64,000 nt of DNA from Novosphingobium mangrovisedimenti (GCF_025153475.1 NZ_JANZXA010000006.1:208031-272030); one strand, 5' to 3'; counted from the stretch's first letter, positions 52,249 to 62,917 are shown. Notes: a model not told the origin generated them from the sequence alone. Translations and numbers: made by a program.

Positions 52249-54285
52249 ATGATGCAAACGCGACAGAATCGAAAAGGAACGCCTGGCAGCCGGTGTGCAA
52301 GACGCCTGGCCGGCCTTTTTCTCGGCCTGATACTGATCCTGAGCGGCGGGCTGATCCCCTTGGCGCACGCGGCGCCGAGCACGATTCCGGATACGGCTGC
52401 GACGACGGCTACGGTCGAGACGACGTGGAAGCTGCTCGACTATGTGGCGGTGGATTATGACGGCGCGGTCAAGGACGGCCGGATCGTCAGCACCGGCGAA
52501 TTTTCCGAAATGCAGGAATTCACCGCGACCATCGCCCAGCACATCGGCGCGCTTCCCGAAAATCCCGCGAAGGCAAAGCTCGAAACGGGTGCGAAGGTGC
52601 TTCAGCAACTGGTGGCACAGAAGGCCTCCGCACAGCAGATCGCCACGGCCTCGCACGCGCTGTCCGCTGCGATGCTTGACGCCTATCCGGTGCCGATCGC
52701 GCCGCAATCCATCCCTGACCTTGCGCGCGGCGCGGCATTGTTCAGGGAAAGCTGCGCAGCTTGTCATGGCATGAATGGCGACGGCAAAGGCCCCGATGCC
52801 GCAAAGCTCTCGACCCCGCCCATCGCCTTCACGGACGTTGAGCGGGCGCGCAAGCGTAGCGTTGCCGCACTAGAGCAAGTAATTTCGCAAGGCATCGACG
52901 GCACGGCCATGCAGAGCTTCGCCGATCTCCCGGTCCAGGATCGCTGGGCGCTGGCCTTTTACGCGGGGCACTTTGCCTTTTCGCCGGATCAGGTCGAGCG
53001 GGGCAAGCAGATATGGACAAGCGATGCCGACATCCGTTCGCGCTTTCCGGACCTCAAGACGCTGGTCACCACAACACCTGCTGCGCTGGGCAAGGACATC
53101 GGGCAGGGAAGGGCCGACGCGGTCATGGCCTATCTGCGCGCTCATCCGGAAGCCGTGACCCAGACTGCGGGCGGCACCGCCGGATCGCTCGATCTGGTCC
53201 GCAGCAGACTAGCGGAGAGCCTCGCCGCCTATCGCGAAGGGGATCGGACGCGGGCTGAGCAGCTTGCCCTTTCAGCCTATCTGGATGGGTTCGAACCGAT
53301 CGAGCCGCTGCTGGGCGCCAGTGACGCAAGTCTCCTGAGCACGATCGAGACGCGCATGGGCGAACTGCGCGCGGCGATCGACGATGGCGATCCCGTGTCG
53401 TCCGTCGAGATGCGCATCGACGCGATCGAAGCGCTTCTGTCCGATGCCGGCACGGCGCTTTCGCCTGAAGCCTCAAACGGGACGAGCGCATTCGTCGGAG
53501 CTTTCACCATCTTGCTTCGCGAAGGCCTCGAAGCCCTCCTGATCGTGGTCGCCATGCTCGCGTTTCTGCGCAAGGCCGAGCAGGATCATGCGCTGCGCTA
53601 TGTCCACGGCGGCTGGATGGCGGCGCTTCTGGCCGGCGCTGCGACCTGGCTCGCCGCGACCTATTTCATCTCGATCAGCGGCGCGAGCCGGGAACTCACC
53701 GAAGGGCTCGGATCGCTTCTCGCCGCTGTCGTGCTCCTGTCGGTGGGTATCTGGATGCATGGCAAGAGCCAGGCGGACCAGTGGCAGCGCTATATCCGCG
53801 AGAAGCTGGCGGGTGCGATGAACCGGGAATCCAACTGGTTCCTGTTCGGCCTCGCCTTCGTCGTCGTCTATCGAGAGGTCTTCGAGACGATTCTTTTCTA
53901 TGCCGCCTTGTGGGCACAGGGGAATGGAGCGGCGATGTTCGCCGGCGCGGTTGGTGCCATCGGCACGCTTGCCGCCCTCGCCTGGGCGATGATGCGCTAC
54001 AGCCGCAGCCTCCCGGTGGGAACCTTCTTTCGATACAGCTCCTGGCTCATGGCCGTCCTGACCGTCATCCTGGCGGGCAAGGGTGTTGCCGCCCTCCAGG
54101 AAGCCGGCTGGATCGACATCGCGCCGCTCCACGACGTGCCGCGCCTTTCGATTTTCGGTCTGTTCCCGACAATTCAAACGGTAGCGGCCCAAGCGCTGGC
54201 GGCTCTTGCCATCATTCTTGGTTTCCTGATGAATGGTCGCCCCTCGCGAAAACCGGTTGTTGGGCGAGATCTGGATGAGGATTGA
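52249..54285 (+). CDS. pbrT: FTR1 permease with N-terminal cytochrome c domain (PbrT-like), copy 2
   Basis: A 678-aa protein with the same layout as the 36583 protein: signal peptide (RLAGLFLGLILILSGGLIPLAHA), periplasmic domain with CAACH at 169-173, then FTR1-type membrane part with REGLE at 424-428 and a REVFE motif. The two are clearly paralogous and long stretches are near-identical (ISGASRELTEG, WLMAVLTVILAGKGVAALQEAG). The only in-frame starts before the signal peptide are the tandem ATGs at 52249/52252. A second copy with its own operator may raise uptake capacity or have different metal preference. Confidence 0.87.
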   Translation: MMQTRQNRKGTPGSRCARRLAGLFLGLILILSGGLIPLAHAAPSTIPDTAATTATVETTWKLLDYVAVDYDGAVKDGRIVSTGEFSEMQEFTATIAQHIGALPENPAKAKLETGAKVLQQLVAQKASAQQIATASHALSAAMLDAYPVPIAPQSIPDLARGAALFRESCAACHGMNGDGKGPDAAKLSTPPIAFTDVERARKRSVAALEQVISQGIDGTAMQSFADLPVQDRWALAFYAGHFAFSPDQVERGKQIWTSDADIRSRFPDLKTLVTTTPAALGKDIGQGRADAVMAYLRAHPEAVTQTAGGTAGSLDLVRSRLAESLAAYREGDRTRAEQLALSAYLDGFEPIEPLLGASDASLLSTIETRMGELRAAIDDGDPVSSVEMRIDAIEALLSDAGTALSPEASNGTSAFVGAFTILLREGLEALLIVVAMLAFLRKAEQDHALRYVHGGWMAALLAGAATWLAATYFISISGASRELTEGLGSLLAAVVLLSVGIWMHGKSQADQWQRYIREKLAGAMNRESNWFLFGLAFVVVYREVFETILFYAALWAQGNGAAMFAGAVGAIGTLAALAWAMMRYSRSLPVGTFFRYSSWLMAVLTVILAGKGVAALQEAGWIDIAPLHDVPRLSIFGLFPTIQTVAAQALAALAIILGFLMNGRPSRKPVVGRDLDED

Positions 54286-54384
54286 CACCAACTGTCGGCA
54301 GATTTTTATTGTTAGCGATGACGGAAGTCTATAGTCGTTCGTGCGATGGGAACTGGGGAGGTCGGCCCAACAGGCTTTGTTGAG

Positions 54385-54753
54385 ATGAAGTTTCTTGCCT
54401 GCCTGATCGCGCTCGCCGCAATTATTGGGCTATTGGGCCAGGAAGCAGCATTGGCGCGCGCCATGCCGTTCGAAACCTCGACGCAAGCCGAGTCCGCCAT
54501 GCAGATGGGTTCCGGTTGCACGGAAATGGGAACGGTCGTCAAGAAGGCGTCACAGTCCCAGGTACCCTGCCAGGGGATGACCCTGGATTGCATCGCCAAG
54601 ATGGGTTGCGCGATACCCTTGGCGTTGGTTCCGCCGTTCTATCTGGGCGTTTCTCCGCAATTTCGTCGGGTGAATCCTCCGTTCACCCCAGTCGCTCCGC
54701 TGGTAGGTCGCGATATTTCTCCCGAGCCGGAGCCACCCTCCCGCCTTGGCTGA
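54385..54753 (+). CDS. Hypothetical exported Cys/Met protein upstream of cus genes
   Basis: A 122-aa protein starting MKFLACLIALAAIIGLLG, a signal-like helix. The middle is rich in Met and Cys (MQMGSGCTEMG ... CQGMTLDCIAKMGCAIPLAL), compatible with copper binding. The frame is open upstream to 54346. ATG 54385 was chosen for the hydrophobic start. It lies in front of the copper efflux genes, suggesting a periplasmic or membrane accessory role. No family recognised. Confidence 0.55.
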   Translation: MKFLACLIALAAIIGLLGQEAALARAMPFETSTQAESAMQMGSGCTEMGTVVKKASQSQVPCQGMTLDCIAKMGCAIPLALVPPFYLGVSPQFRRVNPPFTPVAPLVGRDISPEPEPPSRLG

Positions 54754-54822
54754 ACCCCAGAAGCGCGCGCCGGATCATTGTCCGCTGCGTACCTCTACTC
54801 CGTTCAACCAAGGATATTTCAC

Positions 54823-55089
54823 ATGAAGACTATTTTGACGCTCGCCGCGGTTGCGGCGGCACTCGCTAGTGCATCCATCGCCTCCGCCCACGAGGATCCC
54901 GGCGGTCATTGGGAATGGCGAAACCAACCTTCGTTCGGCTCGAAGTCGACCGTCCCTTCGCGCACCCGCGTCTGGGTCAAGGACGCCGAAACCAGCATGG
55001 CCAATTGCGATTGCGCCATGATGAAGGCCGACAAAGCCAGCTGCATGATGAACATGCCCGGCAAGGCTGGAGCGCCATCGGCCGGCTAA
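54823..55089 (+). CDS. Small exported protein of the cus operon
   Basis: An 88-aa protein with signal peptide MKTILTLAAVAAALASASIASAHE. The mature part has HEDPGGHWEWRNQPSFGS and a Cys/Met-rich end (NCDCAMMKADKASCMMNMPG), a likely copper or silver ligand set. ATG 54823 follows GGATATTTCAC. It is 137 nt before the TolC-family gene and is probably cotranscribed with it. No family named. Confidence 0.6.
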   Translation: MKTILTLAAVAAALASASIASAHEDPGGHWEWRNQPSFGSKSTVPSRTRVWVKDAETSMANCDCAMMKADKASCMMNMPGKAGAPSAG

Positions 55090-55226
55090 GGCGATTGCCT
55101 GGCCGATAACCGATAGCAAACACGGCCGGGCGCGTGGCGCCGGCGGAGCATGCCCCCTTCGCCGGCGCCCGTTCGCCCAGGCTTCGTTGCGGTATTGGCC
55201 ATGGCTCTCCCGATCAGGAGACTCCC

Positions 55227-56456
55227 ATGCGATTGATTGTACTGGTGCCGCTGCTGGCGGCGATCCCGGGCGCTGCGCTGGCCAAGCCGCTGACCTTCGA
55301 GCGGGCGCTCGAACGCGCACGCGCCTACGCGCCGTCGCTCAAGGCGGGCGCGGCCGGGGTCGATGCCGCGCGTTCTGATTCGGTTGCCGCGGGTCGGTTG
55401 CCCGATCCGACGCTGGCGGTCGGCATCGACAATTTCCCCGTCTCGGGACCGCCGGCCTTCAGCTTCACCCGCGAGAACATGACGATGGAGCGTATCGGGT
55501 TGGAGCAGGCATTCCCCAATCCGGCCAAGCGCCGCGCGGAGCGGACCCGCGCGCAGGCAGACATCGGCATGGCAGAGGCCGGTCTGGCGGTCGAAGCGCA
55601 GAACGTCCGCCTCGAAACGGCCCTGGCCTGGATTGATCTCTATTACGCCAAGCGTCGGCTCGCACAGCTCGACCTGCTCAACGACAGTCTCAACGATCTG
55701 CAGACGACCGTTTCGGCGCGCCTCGCAGCCGGGACCGCGCGGCCGAGCCAGGCGTTCGAACCCGAGCAACTACGCGCCGCCGTCAACGACCGGCGCAGCG
55801 AACTTGCCGCCGAGGTCGCCGCTGCGCGCGCGCGGCTGATCCGGTTCACCGGCGATCCCGATGCCGACGCCGCAGGCGATCCGCCGACGATCGAGGTCGA
55901 TCGCGCCCGCCTGATGGCGGGGGTGGCTTCGCTCCCCGCGCTCAAGTCGCTCGACGCCGGAATCGACGTGGCGGATGCGGACACCGAACTGGCTCGCGCC
56001 GAAAAACGGCCGGATTGGCGGGTCACCACATCCTACGGGCGCCGCGATCCGGCCTTTGGCGACATGGTGTCGGTCGGCGTGAGCATCGACCTGCCGTTGT
56101 TCACCAAGCGCAGGCAAGACCCGAAGATCGCTGCGAGGGCCAGCGATGCCGAACGTGCCCGGCTGCTACGCGAGGCCGGTGAACGGCAGATCGTGGCCGC
56201 ACTCGACGCGGCTCTGGCCGACCACGTCATGCACCATCAGTTGCTGATGAACGCCCGTGACACGCTGGTGCCGCTCGCCAAGCGAAGGGCCGAACTCGAC
56301 ATGGCGAGCTATGCTGCGGGCAAGCTCGACCTCGGCAGCGCGCTGCTCTCGACGCTGGCCGAAGCCGAAGCCGAAGTCGACGCGCTGGCGCGCGAAGCTG
56401 AGGTCGCGCGCGACGCGATCCGGATCAACTTTACCTATGGGGATACGCAGCCATGA
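55227..56456 (+). CDS. cusC: Outer-membrane factor of Cu/Ag efflux (CusC-like, TolC family)
   Basis: A 409-aa protein with signal peptide LIVLVPLLAAIPGAALAK and a TolC-family body (LTFERALERARAYAPSLKAG ... VSVGVSIDLPLFTKRRQDPKI). It differs clearly from the CzcC protein at 41468. It forms the outer-membrane exit for CusBA. CAGGAGACTCCC precedes ATG 55227. The stop overlaps the next start by 4 nt (ATGA). Confidence 0.83.
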   Translation: MRLIVLVPLLAAIPGAALAKPLTFERALERARAYAPSLKAGAAGVDAARSDSVAAGRLPDPTLAVGIDNFPVSGPPAFSFTRENMTMERIGLEQAFPNPAKRRAERTRAQADIGMAEAGLAVEAQNVRLETALAWIDLYYAKRRLAQLDLLNDSLNDLQTTVSARLAAGTARPSQAFEPEQLRAAVNDRRSELAAEVAAARARLIRFTGDPDADAAGDPPTIEVDRARLMAGVASLPALKSLDAGIDVADADTELARAEKRPDWRVTTSYGRRDPAFGDMVSVGVSIDLPLFTKRRQDPKIAARASDAERARLLREAGERQIVAALDAALADHVMHHQLLMNARDTLVPLAKRRAELDMASYAAGKLDLGSALLSTLAEAEAEVDALAREAEVARDAIRINFTYGDTQP

Positions 56457-57937
56457 CACTGAATGCAAAACGAGCGGCGCTGTGGGGCGCCGGGGTGTTG
56501 GCAATTGCAACAATTGCTGGCGGCAGCGGATACTGGCTCGGATTGCGCGGCGGACCGGTGACCGAAAATGATGCCGGTCAGTCGGGGCGAAAGATTCTCT
56601 ATTGGTACGACCCTATGGTGCCAGCCGAGCACTACGACAATCCCAATTCTCTCTCGTCGATGGGGATGAAGACTATCCCGAAATATGCCGATGAGGCGGA
56701 AGGCGACGCCAGCGTAAAGATCGACCCCGCACTTTCTCAGAGCCTGGGTATGCGCACCGCGACCGCGAGGATGGGCACGCTCGGTAGCGCGATCAGCGCG
56801 ACCGGCGTCATCGCATTCAACCAGCGCGACGTTGCCATCGTCCAGCCTCGTGCGGGTGGCTTCGTTCAGCGCACCTACGCACGCGCGCCCGATGACCTGA
56901 TCCGGGCAGGCGCCCCAATCGTCGATCTGTTAGTGCCGGATTGGGGCGGGGCACAGATGGAATATCTCGCAACGCTGCGCACGGGCAATGCCGAGCTTGC
57001 CCGAGCGGCTCGGCAGCGCCTGACGCTCCTAGGCATGCCGGCCTCGACCATCTCCGCCGTTGAAAACGGACGGCGCACGAGCACCGTCTACACCGTCTCG
57101 GCTCCGATCGGAGGAACGATCTCGACGCTCGACGTGCGTCCGGGAATGACCGTGTCGGCGGGCGAGGCACTGGCGCAGATCAATGGCCTTTCCAGCGTCT
57201 GGCTCGATGCCGCCGTGCCCGAAGCGGTTGCGGGTTCGGTATCTCCCGGACAGCCTGTGACAGTTGCGCTTACGGCATTTCCCGGCGAGACACGGCGCGG
57301 GCGGATCAGAACCATCCTTCCCAAGGCCGACGACCAGAGCCGGACGCTTACCGTGCGGATCGAGCTGCCCAATCCCGGCCTCAAGCTTCGGCCTGGCATG
57401 TTCGCCCAGGTGAACTTCACCGGCAACGACCGGCAAGCGCTGTTGGTGCCCTCCGAAGCGGTGATCCAGACCGGCAAGCGTGCGATCGTGATGCTGGCGC
57501 TCGACAAGGGCCGTTACCGCGCTGCCGAAGTGCGCACCGGCCAAACCAGCAACGGCCAGACCGAGATCCTTGCCGGCCTCTCGCAAGGCGAGAAAGTCGT
57601 CACGTCCGGCCAGTTCCTGATCGATTCCGAGGCAAGCCTGTCTGGTATGGACGTGCGGCCGATCAATGCGGCCAGCACATCCGAGCCAGCGAAACAATCC
57701 ACCAAGCCTGCGACCTACGAGACGCGCGGCGTCATCCAGAAGATCGCGCCCAGCGGGATTACGCTCAAGCATGAGCCGGTCCCGGCGCTGCAATGGCCGG
57801 CCATGACCATGACTTTCGGGCTCCAAAGCCCAGCACTGGCGCGCGGCTTCAAGGTGGGTGACCGTGTTCGATTCACCTTCAGTCAGGATGATGCGGGGCC
57901 GACGATCCGAAGCATGGCCGCGGAGGTGGGGCAATGA
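56453..57937 (+). CDS. cusB: CusB-type adaptor with C-terminal CusF domain
   Basis: A 494-aa membrane-fusion protein with two extra metal modules. An N-terminal heavy-metal-binding domain at 48-78 reads [23 protein letters not shown]. The central lipoyl/barrel parts follow the CusB pattern. The C-terminal 73 residues are a CusF domain with the copper-binding motif WPAMTM at 448-453 plus a His (KHEPVPALQ) before it. Covalent CusF would deliver Cu(I)/Ag(I) to the pump directly. It overlaps cusA by 4 nt. Confidence 0.9.
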   Translation: MTLNAKRAALWGAGVLAIATIAGGSGYWLGLRGGPVTENDAGQSGRKILYWYDPMVPAEHYDNPNSLSSMGMKTIPKYADEAEGDASVKIDPALSQSLGMRTATARMGTLGSAISATGVIAFNQRDVAIVQPRAGGFVQRTYARAPDDLIRAGAPIVDLLVPDWGGAQMEYLATLRTGNAELARAARQRLTLLGMPASTISAVENGRRTSTVYTVSAPIGGTISTLDVRPGMTVSAGEALAQINGLSSVWLDAAVPEAVAGSVSPGQPVTVALTAFPGETRRGRIRTILPKADDQSRTLTVRIELPNPGLKLRPGMFAQVNFTGNDRQALLVPSEAVIQTGKRAIVMLALDKGRYRAAEVRTGQTSNGQTEILAGLSQGEKVVTSGQFLIDSEASLSGMDVRPINAASTSEPAKQSTKPATYETRGVIQKIAPSGITLKHEPVPALQWPAMTMTFGLQSPALARGFKVGDRVRFTFSQDDAGPTIRSMAAEVGQ

Positions 57938-60900
57938 TCGCGCGGCTGCTAGGCTGGTCGGTCACCAACCGCCTCTTCATCGTCCTTGCCGCGATTGCCC
58001 TTTCGGTAGCGGGCATCTGGGCAGTGCGCAGCACGCCCATCGATGCCTTGCCGGATTTGTCTGACGTACAAGTGGTGATCCGCACCAGCTATCCAGGACA
58101 GGCGCCGCGCATCGTCGAGGATCAGGTGACCTATCCGCTCGCAACGACCATGCTCTCTGTGCCCGGAGCGAAGACAGTGCGGGGCTATTCCTTTTTCGGC
58201 GACAGCTACGTCTATGTGATTTTCGAAGACGGCACCGATCTCTACTGGGCGCGCTCGCGTGTGCTTGAATATCTCAATCAGGTGCAGGGGCGCCTGCCCG
58301 AAGGCGTCACCAGCGCCATCGGACCCGATGCAACCGGGGTGGGCTGGATCTACGAATATGCGCTGGTCGACCGCACCGGTCAGCACGACCTCAGCCAACT
58401 GCGCGGCATTCAGGACTGGTTCCTGCGCTACGAGCTCAAGACCATCCCCGGCATCGCCGAAGTCGCCAGCATCGGCGGCATGGTAAAGCAGTATCAGGTC
58501 GTGCTCGATCCGGTGAAGCTCGCAAGCTACGGCATAACCTTTCAGGATACGGTCTCGGCAATCCGCAGGGCCAACCAGGAAGTCGGCGGATCGGTGCTCG
58601 AGATGGGCGAGGCCGAATATATGGTCCGAGCCTCGGGCTATCTGCAATCGCTCGACGACTTTCGGGCCATTCCGGTCAAGACAGCCCAGGGCGGCGTGCC
58701 GGTCACGCTGGGCGATGTCGCCACGATCCGACTTGGCCCGGAAATGCGCCGCGGTATCGCCGACCTCAACGGGGAGGGGGAAGTCGCCGGCGGCGTGGTC
58801 ATTCTGCGCCAGGGCGCCGACGCCCGAAGCGCGATCGCGGCGGTCAAGGAGCGGCTCGCCACCTTGCGCAAGAGCTTGCCGCCCGGCGTCGAGATCGTCC
58901 CCACCTACGACCGTTCCCAGCTCATCGATGCCTCCGTCGAGAACCTTACCCACAAGCTGATCGAAGAGTTCATTGTCGTGGCCGTCGTCTGCGCACTGTT
59001 CCTCTGGCACGTGCGATCAGCGCTGGTCGCTATCGTGACACTGCCGCTGGGCGTGCTTGCGGCATTCATCGTCATGCGCTTCCAGGGGGTAAGCGCCAAT
59101 ATCATGTCGCTAGGCGGCATCGCGATTGCCATCGGCGCAATGGTCGATGCGGCGGTGGTGATGATTGAGAACGCCCACAAGCACCTCGAACGCTGGCACC
59201 GCGCCAATCCAGGCCGCGAACCCGACGCCCAGGCGCGCTGGCTCACCGTTACGCTCGCCGCAGAGGAAGTCGGGCCGGCGCTGTTCTTCAGCCTCCTCAT
59301 CATCACCCTCTCGTTTCTGCCGGTCTTCACGCTGCAGGCGCAGGAGGGACGGCTGTTCTCCCCGCTCGCCTTCACCAAGACCTATTCGATGGCTTCTGCG
59401 GCGATCCTGTCGGTGACATTGGTGCCGGTGCTGATGGGCTGGCTGATCCGCGGGCGGATTCCGTCGGAACAGGACAATCCTATCAACCGGGCGCTGACCC
59501 GCGCCTATCGTCCCACGCTCGATTGGGTGATGCGTCACCCCAAGGGCATACTCGTGGTGGCAGGGCTGGTGTTCCTGACAACAGCGTGGCCCGCAACGAG
59601 GCTCGGTGGAGAATTTCTGCCGCCGCTCAACGAAGGCGATCTGCTCTACATGCCTTCCGCACTACCTGGCCTTTCTGCTGCAAAGGCTGGCGCGTTGCTG
59701 CAACAGACCGACCGGCTGATCAAAACCGTGCCAGAAGTGGAGAGCGTGTTCGGCAAGGCCGGTCGGGCCGACACCGCAACCGATCCAGCGCCGCTCGAAA
59801 TGTTCGAGACAACCATCCGCTTCAAACCGCGCGGGTCATGGCGACCGGGCATGACGCCCGCCAAGCTCGTCGACGAGCTTGATCGGGTAGTGAAGGTTCC
59901 GGGCCTGTCCAACGTCTGGGTGCCCCCGATCCGCAACCGCATCGACATGCTTGCAACCGGGATCAAGAGCCCGATCGGCATCAAGGTTTCGGGAGAGGAC
60001 CTGGGCACGATCGACCGAGTCGCGCGCCGAATCGAAGCAGTGGCGAAGACCGTGCCCGGTGTCAGTTCAGCCCTCGCCGAGCGTCTCGAAGGCGGTCGCT
60101 ACGTCGATGTCGACATCGATCGCGCGGCGGCAGGGCGCTACGGCCTCAACATTGCTGATGTTCAGGAAATTGTCGCGGGAGCTGTAGGCGGGGCCAATGT
60201 CGGCCTCACCGTCGAAGGGCTGGCGCGCTACCCCATCAACGTGCGCTATCCGCGCGAGGTGCGCGACAATCTCGATGCCTTGCGCGCCTTGCCGATCCTG
60301 ACCCCATCGGGACAGCAGATCACGCTCGGCACAGTTGCATCCCTGCGCATCGCCGACGGGCCACCGATGCTCAAGAGCGAGAACGGGCGGCCGACGAGCT
60401 ATGTCTATATCGACGTGCGCGGGCGTGACCTTGCCTCGGTCGTTCATGATCTGCAGCGCGCCGTTGCAACAAAGGTTCAGTTACCGCCCGGCATCAGCGT
60501 CACCTATGCCGGGCAGTTCGAATATCTGAGCCGCGCGATCTCGCGTCTCAAGATCGTTGTGCCCGCGACCCTCGCGATCATCTTTCTGCTGCTTTACATG
60601 ATCTTCCGCCGCTGGGACGAGGCGGCACTGATCATGGGCACGCTGCCCTTCGCGCTGACCGGCGGATTCTGGCTTCTCTACCTTCTGGGATACAGCCAGT
60701 CAGTCGCTACAGGCGTCGGCTTCATCGCCCTGGCTGGCGTCGCCGCTGAATTCGGGGTCGTGATGCTCCTCTATCTCAAGCAGGCGCTCGAAATGCGTGG
60801 CACCGATCCCGACCGAACCGAGGTGGAGGCTGCTGTGCGCGAAGGCGCGCTGCTGCGAGTCCGGCCCAAGGCAATGACGGTCGCGGTCATCCTCGCCGGC

Positions 60901-61074
60901 CTTTTGCCCGTCCTGATCGGGACCGGTGCGGGCTCGGAGATCATGAGCCGCATCGCCGCGCCCATGATCGGCGGCATGATCACGGCGCCGCTGCTCTCGA
61001 TGTTCGTCATTCCGGCCGGCTATTTGCTGATGCGATCGCCACGCAAATCCGTTCGACATCCAGAACCATCGTAA
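57934..61074 (+). CDS. cusA: Cu/Ag RND pump CusA
   Basis: A 1046-aa HME-RND transporter. Its TM4 region reads [26 protein letters not shown], lacking the DFG aspartate of CzcA and matching the Cu(I)/Ag(I) class. Methionines in the porter cleft (for example [19 protein letters not shown]) fit methionine-relay transport. Length is normal for the family. Operon with cusC, cusB and the CusF-like gene downstream. Confidence 0.92.
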   Translation: MIARLLGWSVTNRLFIVLAAIALSVAGIWAVRSTPIDALPDLSDVQVVIRTSYPGQAPRIVEDQVTYPLATTMLSVPGAKTVRGYSFFGDSYVYVIFEDGTDLYWARSRVLEYLNQVQGRLPEGVTSAIGPDATGVGWIYEYALVDRTGQHDLSQLRGIQDWFLRYELKTIPGIAEVASIGGMVKQYQVVLDPVKLASYGITFQDTVSAIRRANQEVGGSVLEMGEAEYMVRASGYLQSLDDFRAIPVKTAQGGVPVTLGDVATIRLGPEMRRGIADLNGEGEVAGGVVILRQGADARSAIAAVKERLATLRKSLPPGVEIVPTYDRSQLIDASVENLTHKLIEEFIVVAVVCALFLWHVRSALVAIVTLPLGVLAAFIVMRFQGVSANIMSLGGIAIAIGAMVDAAVVMIENAHKHLERWHRANPGREPDAQARWLTVTLAAEEVGPALFFSLLIITLSFLPVFTLQAQEGRLFSPLAFTKTYSMASAAILSVTLVPVLMGWLIRGRIPSEQDNPINRALTRAYRPTLDWVMRHPKGILVVAGLVFLTTAWPATRLGGEFLPPLNEGDLLYMPSALPGLSAAKAGALLQQTDRLIKTVPEVESVFGKAGRADTATDPAPLEMFETTIRFKPRGSWRPGMTPAKLVDELDRVVKVPGLSNVWVPPIRNRIDMLATGIKSPIGIKVSGEDLGTIDRVARRIEAVAKTVPGVSSALAERLEGGRYVDVDIDRAAAGRYGLNIADVQEIVAGAVGGANVGLTVEGLARYPINVRYPREVRDNLDALRALPILTPSGQQITLGTVASLRIADGPPMLKSENGRPTSYVYIDVRGRDLASVVHDLQRAVATKVQLPPGISVTYAGQFEYLSRAISRLKIVVPATLAIIFLLLYMIFRRWDEAALIMGTLPFALTGGFWLLYLLGYSQSVATGVGFIALAGVAAEFGVVMLLYLKQALEMRGTDPDRTEVEAAVREGALLRVRPKAMTVAVILAGLLPVLIGTGAGSEIMSRIAAPMIGGMITAPLLSMFVIPAGYLLMRSPRKSVRHPEPS

Positions 61075-61085
61075 GGAGAAGACCG

Positions 61086-61496
61086 ATGAAAGTTATGTAC
61101 AGCTTGATCATTCTGGGGCCTGCACTGCTGCTGGCGGCATGCGGGCAAAAGGCAAAGGAAACGCCTGCCGGATCGACATCGACGTCCGAACCCGCCGTTC
61201 AGTCGATGGGCGCCATGGGCCAGGCCATGGGCAGCAACAGCGGCACGATGCCTATGAGCAGCGCGCAGATGCCCGCGATGGCAAGCGGGATGGGCATGGT
61301 GACCGCCGTCGATCCCAAGGACGGGACGGTCACGATCAAGCATGGCCCGATCCCGGCCGCCAACTGGCCGGCCATGACGATGATGTTCACTGCCGATCCC
61401 AAGCTGCTTGAGACCGTGAAGCCTGGCGACAACGTATCCTTCGATCTCAAGGTCAAGGGTGATGGCGGCGAAGTGACGGCGATCAGGAAACAGTGA
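61086..61496 (+). CDS. cusF: CusF-like copper-binding lipoprotein
   Basis: A 136-aa lipoprotein: LILGPALLLAAC gives lipobox Cys19. A Met/Ser/Gly-rich linker (GAMGQAMGSNSGTMPMSSAQ) is followed by a CusF domain with IKHGPIPAANWPAMTMMF containing the Cu(I) ligands His, Trp and Met. AAGGAGAAGACC precedes the ATG. It duplicates, as a separate anchored protein, the domain fused to CusB. Both in one operon is unusual and suggests high copper flux. Confidence 0.87.
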   Translation: MKVMYSLIILGPALLLAACGQKAKETPAGSTSTSEPAVQSMGAMGQAMGSNSGTMPMSSAQMPAMASGMGMVTAVDPKDGTVTIKHGPIPAANWPAMTMMFTADPKLLETVKPGDNVSFDLKVKGDGGEVTAIRKQ

Positions 61497-61505
61497 CTGT
61501 GGGGG

Positions 61506-61531
61506 AGGGGCGGATCACCAGGTCCGCCCCT
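61506..61531 (+). terminator. Hairpin after the cus operon
   Basis: AGGGGCGGA (61506-61514) pairs perfectly with TCCGCCCCT (61523-61531) across an 8-nt loop, 10 nt beyond the cusF stop. No T run follows, so termination may be weak or factor-assisted. Confidence 0.5.
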
Positions 61532-61663
61532 GCACAGTCTTCTTGCTGCGCCGAGTGTATGCAGCCAATTTGCCGGCTTGGAAGTGGTGGGAGCTGCAAT
61601 ACCGGCGAATGTCGGGCGAAGCCGATCGGCTTCGGGACAGCGAAGTGGTTTTTCTGGTTTCGT

Positions 61664-62560
61664 TTATTTGTGTGCTTTCTCGCGTTGGTGAAGGTGTGCG
61701 TGTGCTTCACGAACATCCAACTCTCGTGTGCTGTTCCCGGCGCGCAACATGAAGCGCGCTACACCGTCATCCAGATAATAGATCGGATCGAGACTTTTCT
61801 CTATGATAACCCTGCACACCGTCCTGTTATTCAGGTCATGAAATCGGCAATGAATTAGGGCGCATGCGTTTCCTCCGAGGCCGTCTCTCGCGACGTCCAT
61901 CAACAAGCGCTCGAACCCGTCTCGATTTGCGTGCTTAAGAGTTTCAAGATCCTCCTCTATGCCGGCAATTTCTCCGTCATCTCCAACGCCTATGAGCAAT
62001 GTACCGCCTTCATGATTGAGAAAGCCGGCTATCGTCTTGACGATCACTTGCTGAAGGCTACGGTTAACGCATCGCTGCCGTCTGTCCCAACGGAATGAAG
62101 ACTTGAATTCCAACTGCTCGCTTTCTCCGCGCGCGATCAGTGAGGGTAACTCTTCCTCAAGTTCGTGCTCCAGATAGCGAACTGTATAACGCTCACGCAT
62201 CAATCGGATGTGATAAGCTCCGAAGGCCAAGCCGATGGCGCTGCCGATCACTGCAAACACCATGCTCATCGGCAGCATTTTGAATTCAAATGCGGTGGCA
62301 AGCCGACCAATCGCGAAGCTCAGCGGGGTGGTCGCCGGCCCGCCGACCTTCTCACCGAACTCGTACCAACTGGCCAGCGTAGTGATCGGGTGCAGGACTA
62401 CAATCCCAAGAATTGCACCGATGATGGCGTGAAGCAGCAGATCCCATCTTGGCTTGCGCGGCAGATATGCGGAAATGGCTACGTCTCCTTGGAAGCAGTT
62501 GGTAAAAATGCGTTTTTTGCCGTCCCGTGCCGCGCCCCGATGTCTTTGCATATCGTTCAA
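61664..62560 (-). CDS. Membrane-anchored AlbA_2 (Schlafen-like) domain protein
   Basis: A 298-aa protein. Two predicted membrane segments lie near residues 40-58 and 96-118. A C-terminal AlbA_2/Schlafen-like domain follows, with GESEQLEFKSSFRWD, then VIVKTIAGFLNHEGGTLLIGVGDDGEIAGIEED, and later VCRVIIEKSLDPIYYL. Such domains occur in putative nucleic-acid binding or defence proteins; tethering to a membrane is uncommon. TTG 62560 or ATG 62551 may be the start. Function unknown. Confidence 0.75.
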   Translation of the reverse strand: MNDMQRHRGAARDGKKRIFTNCFQGDVAISAYLPRKPRWDLLLHAIIGAILGIVVLHPITTLASWYEFGEKVGGPATTPLSFAIGRLATAFEFKMLPMSMVFAVIGSAIGLAFGAYHIRLMRERYTVRYLEHELEEELPSLIARGESEQLEFKSSFRWDRRQRCVNRSLQQVIVKTIAGFLNHEGGTLLIGVGDDGEIAGIEEDLETLKHANRDGFERLLMDVARDGLGGNACALIHCRFHDLNNRTVCRVIIEKSLDPIYYLDDGVARFMLRAGNSTRELDVREAHAHLHQREKAHK

Positions 62561-62917
62561 TCCGTCGTGGGCCGACTAGGACGATCAGATCGTCATAATA
62601 GCGACCGAATCCCGTTCACGATGACCTTGAGGTTGCCGAGATTGAGGGTGACCAGCACTAATTTCGGACTTGCGCCCGAAGCACACAACCGGTTTGTCAG
62701 CTTCGGTAGGATGTTTAACCCGCATTGTTTCAATGCGAACTCGAAGACCTCCAGGTCACGGCCCTTGGCGGGCCGAGTTGACCGGACTGTGGCTCGATCG
62801 CTTTTCGCATTGGTCACGCGGCCGCGCATCAAGTCACACCGTTGGAGCCGCCCAATATATTTCTGGCCCCTAGTCTAATTGGGGAAACCTTGCGAGGCTC
62901 GCTGCGCGCACCCACCG
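62561..62917. other. Gap without supported genes
   Basis: About 350 nt between the AlbA_2 gene and the alcohol dehydrogenase pseudogene. Frames crossing it (for example minus 62593-62832) lack ribosome sites and recognisable families. No promoter or terminator was assigned. Confidence 0.4.

Noticed and set aside
61493..61858. Plus-strand 121-aa frame after cusF
   Set aside because: It overlaps the supported minus-strand AlbA_2 gene and the hairpin after cusF, with no ribosome site and an odd Cys/Phe-rich composition.
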